Assembly (NCBI GenBank): GCA_038259825.1
Contig: JBBSOK010000136.1
Location: 1-6,275 of the forward strand
Origin: JBBSOK01 sp038259825
GTDB lineage: Bacteria > Bacteroidota > Bacteroidia > Flavobacteriales > Flavobacteriaceae
DNA: 6,275 bases
Reading direction: 5' to 3'
Shown: positions 6,052 to 6,275 of the stretch, piece after piece
Numbering within the stretch: the first letter of the stretch is position 1
Layout: each line of letters opens with the position of its first letter
Notes under the pieces: generated by a model
Seen by the model: only the letters and a program-made list of their open reading frames with translations
Told to the model about the DNA's origin: nothing
The model's database searches: none
Program-made: the position numbers and the translations under genes

Positions 6052-6067
6052 CCTATAACTATATAGG
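6052..6067. promoter_or_regulatory. Short inverted repeat just upstream of the fabH-like start
   Basis: CCTATA-ACTA-TATAGG is a perfect 6-bp inverted repeat ending 26 nt before the ATG at 6094. It could be an operator or a weak leader hairpin. No full TAnnTTTG box was found between the upstream terminator-like hairpin and this gene, so the source of fabH transcription is unresolved. Confidence 0.25.
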
Positions 6068-6093
6068 TATCTTCACGTAGCTAAAAGAAAAAT

Positions 6094-6275
6094 ATGTTTT
6101 CATCAAAAATTACGGGTCTAGGTTTTTATGTACCAGAAAATGTGGTAACAAACAGTAACCTTGCCGAACGAATGGACACCAATGATGCTTGGATTGTTGA
6201 AAGAACGGGAATTGAAGAGCGGAGACACATAAAAAAAGGTGATGGTAATACCACATCAATTATGGGTGCCAAAGC
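6094..6275 (+). CDS. 3-oxoacyl-ACP synthase III (FabH-like), 5' part only
   Basis: Sixty complete codons are present before the window ends. The translation begins MFSSKITGLGFYVPENVVTN and continues through DTNDAWIVERTGIEERRH (about residues 29-46), the characteristic N-terminal signature of KAS III enzymes, where the usual form is T.deWI..RTGI.eRr. KAS III condenses an acyl-CoA starter with malonyl-ACP to begin fatty acid synthesis; related thiolase-fold enzymes make other acyl products. The catalytic Cys-His-Asn triad lies beyond the window, so activity cannot be judged. Flavobacteriia often carry more than one fabH paralogue, and this one is not next to plsX or rpmF in the visible part, so it may be a secondary, specialised KAS III. 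The frame stays open to the edge. Confidence 0.9.
   Translation, partial: MFSSKITGLGFYVPENVVTNSNLAERMDTNDAWIVERTGIEERRHIKKGDGNTTSIMGAK

Overview
The window looks like chromosomal DNA from a marine or aquatic member of the Flavobacteriia (Bacteroidota). It is AT-rich, its HtpG and ABC1-kinase sequences have a flavobacterial flavour, start codons follow A-rich leaders without strong Shine-Dalgarno sequences, and several promoters carry the Bacteroidota -7 box TAnnTTTG. No tRNA, rRNA, CRISPR array, insertion sequence or phage gene was seen.

Left part (1-3000), minus strand: an HtpG (Hsp90) chaperone gene, a strong intrinsic terminator just after it, then a separately promoted gene for a roughly 280-residue lipoprotein of unknown function. 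An inverted repeat TGACA-N3-TGTCA lies upstream of htpG and may be its control site.

Middle (3000-3740): an intergenic stretch with a two-copy 60-bp tandem repeat that stays open in one reading frame, a small three-helix membrane protein of unknown function on the plus strand, and an AT-rich gap with two weak hairpins.

Right part (3740-6275), plus strand: a TetR-type regulator, an ABC1/UbiB/AarF-family atypical kinase 83 bp after it, a 289-bp gap, and the first 60 codons of a FabH-like ketoacyl-ACP synthase III cut by the window edge. The gap holds a promoter, a foldable element of about 100 nt with a 15-codon ORF, and a GC-rich terminator-like hairpin.

The most interesting signal is that the promoter before tetR and the promoter in the aarF-fabH gap share one composite upstream element: an identical 16-mer, then GTTTAA, exactly 16 nt, then TTAAACAA, then TAnnTTTG. 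This suggests that one regulator, plausibly the TetR protein itself, controls both the tetR-aarF unit and the small RNA/leader in front of the KAS III gene. The functional link to lipid or quinone metabolism is inference.
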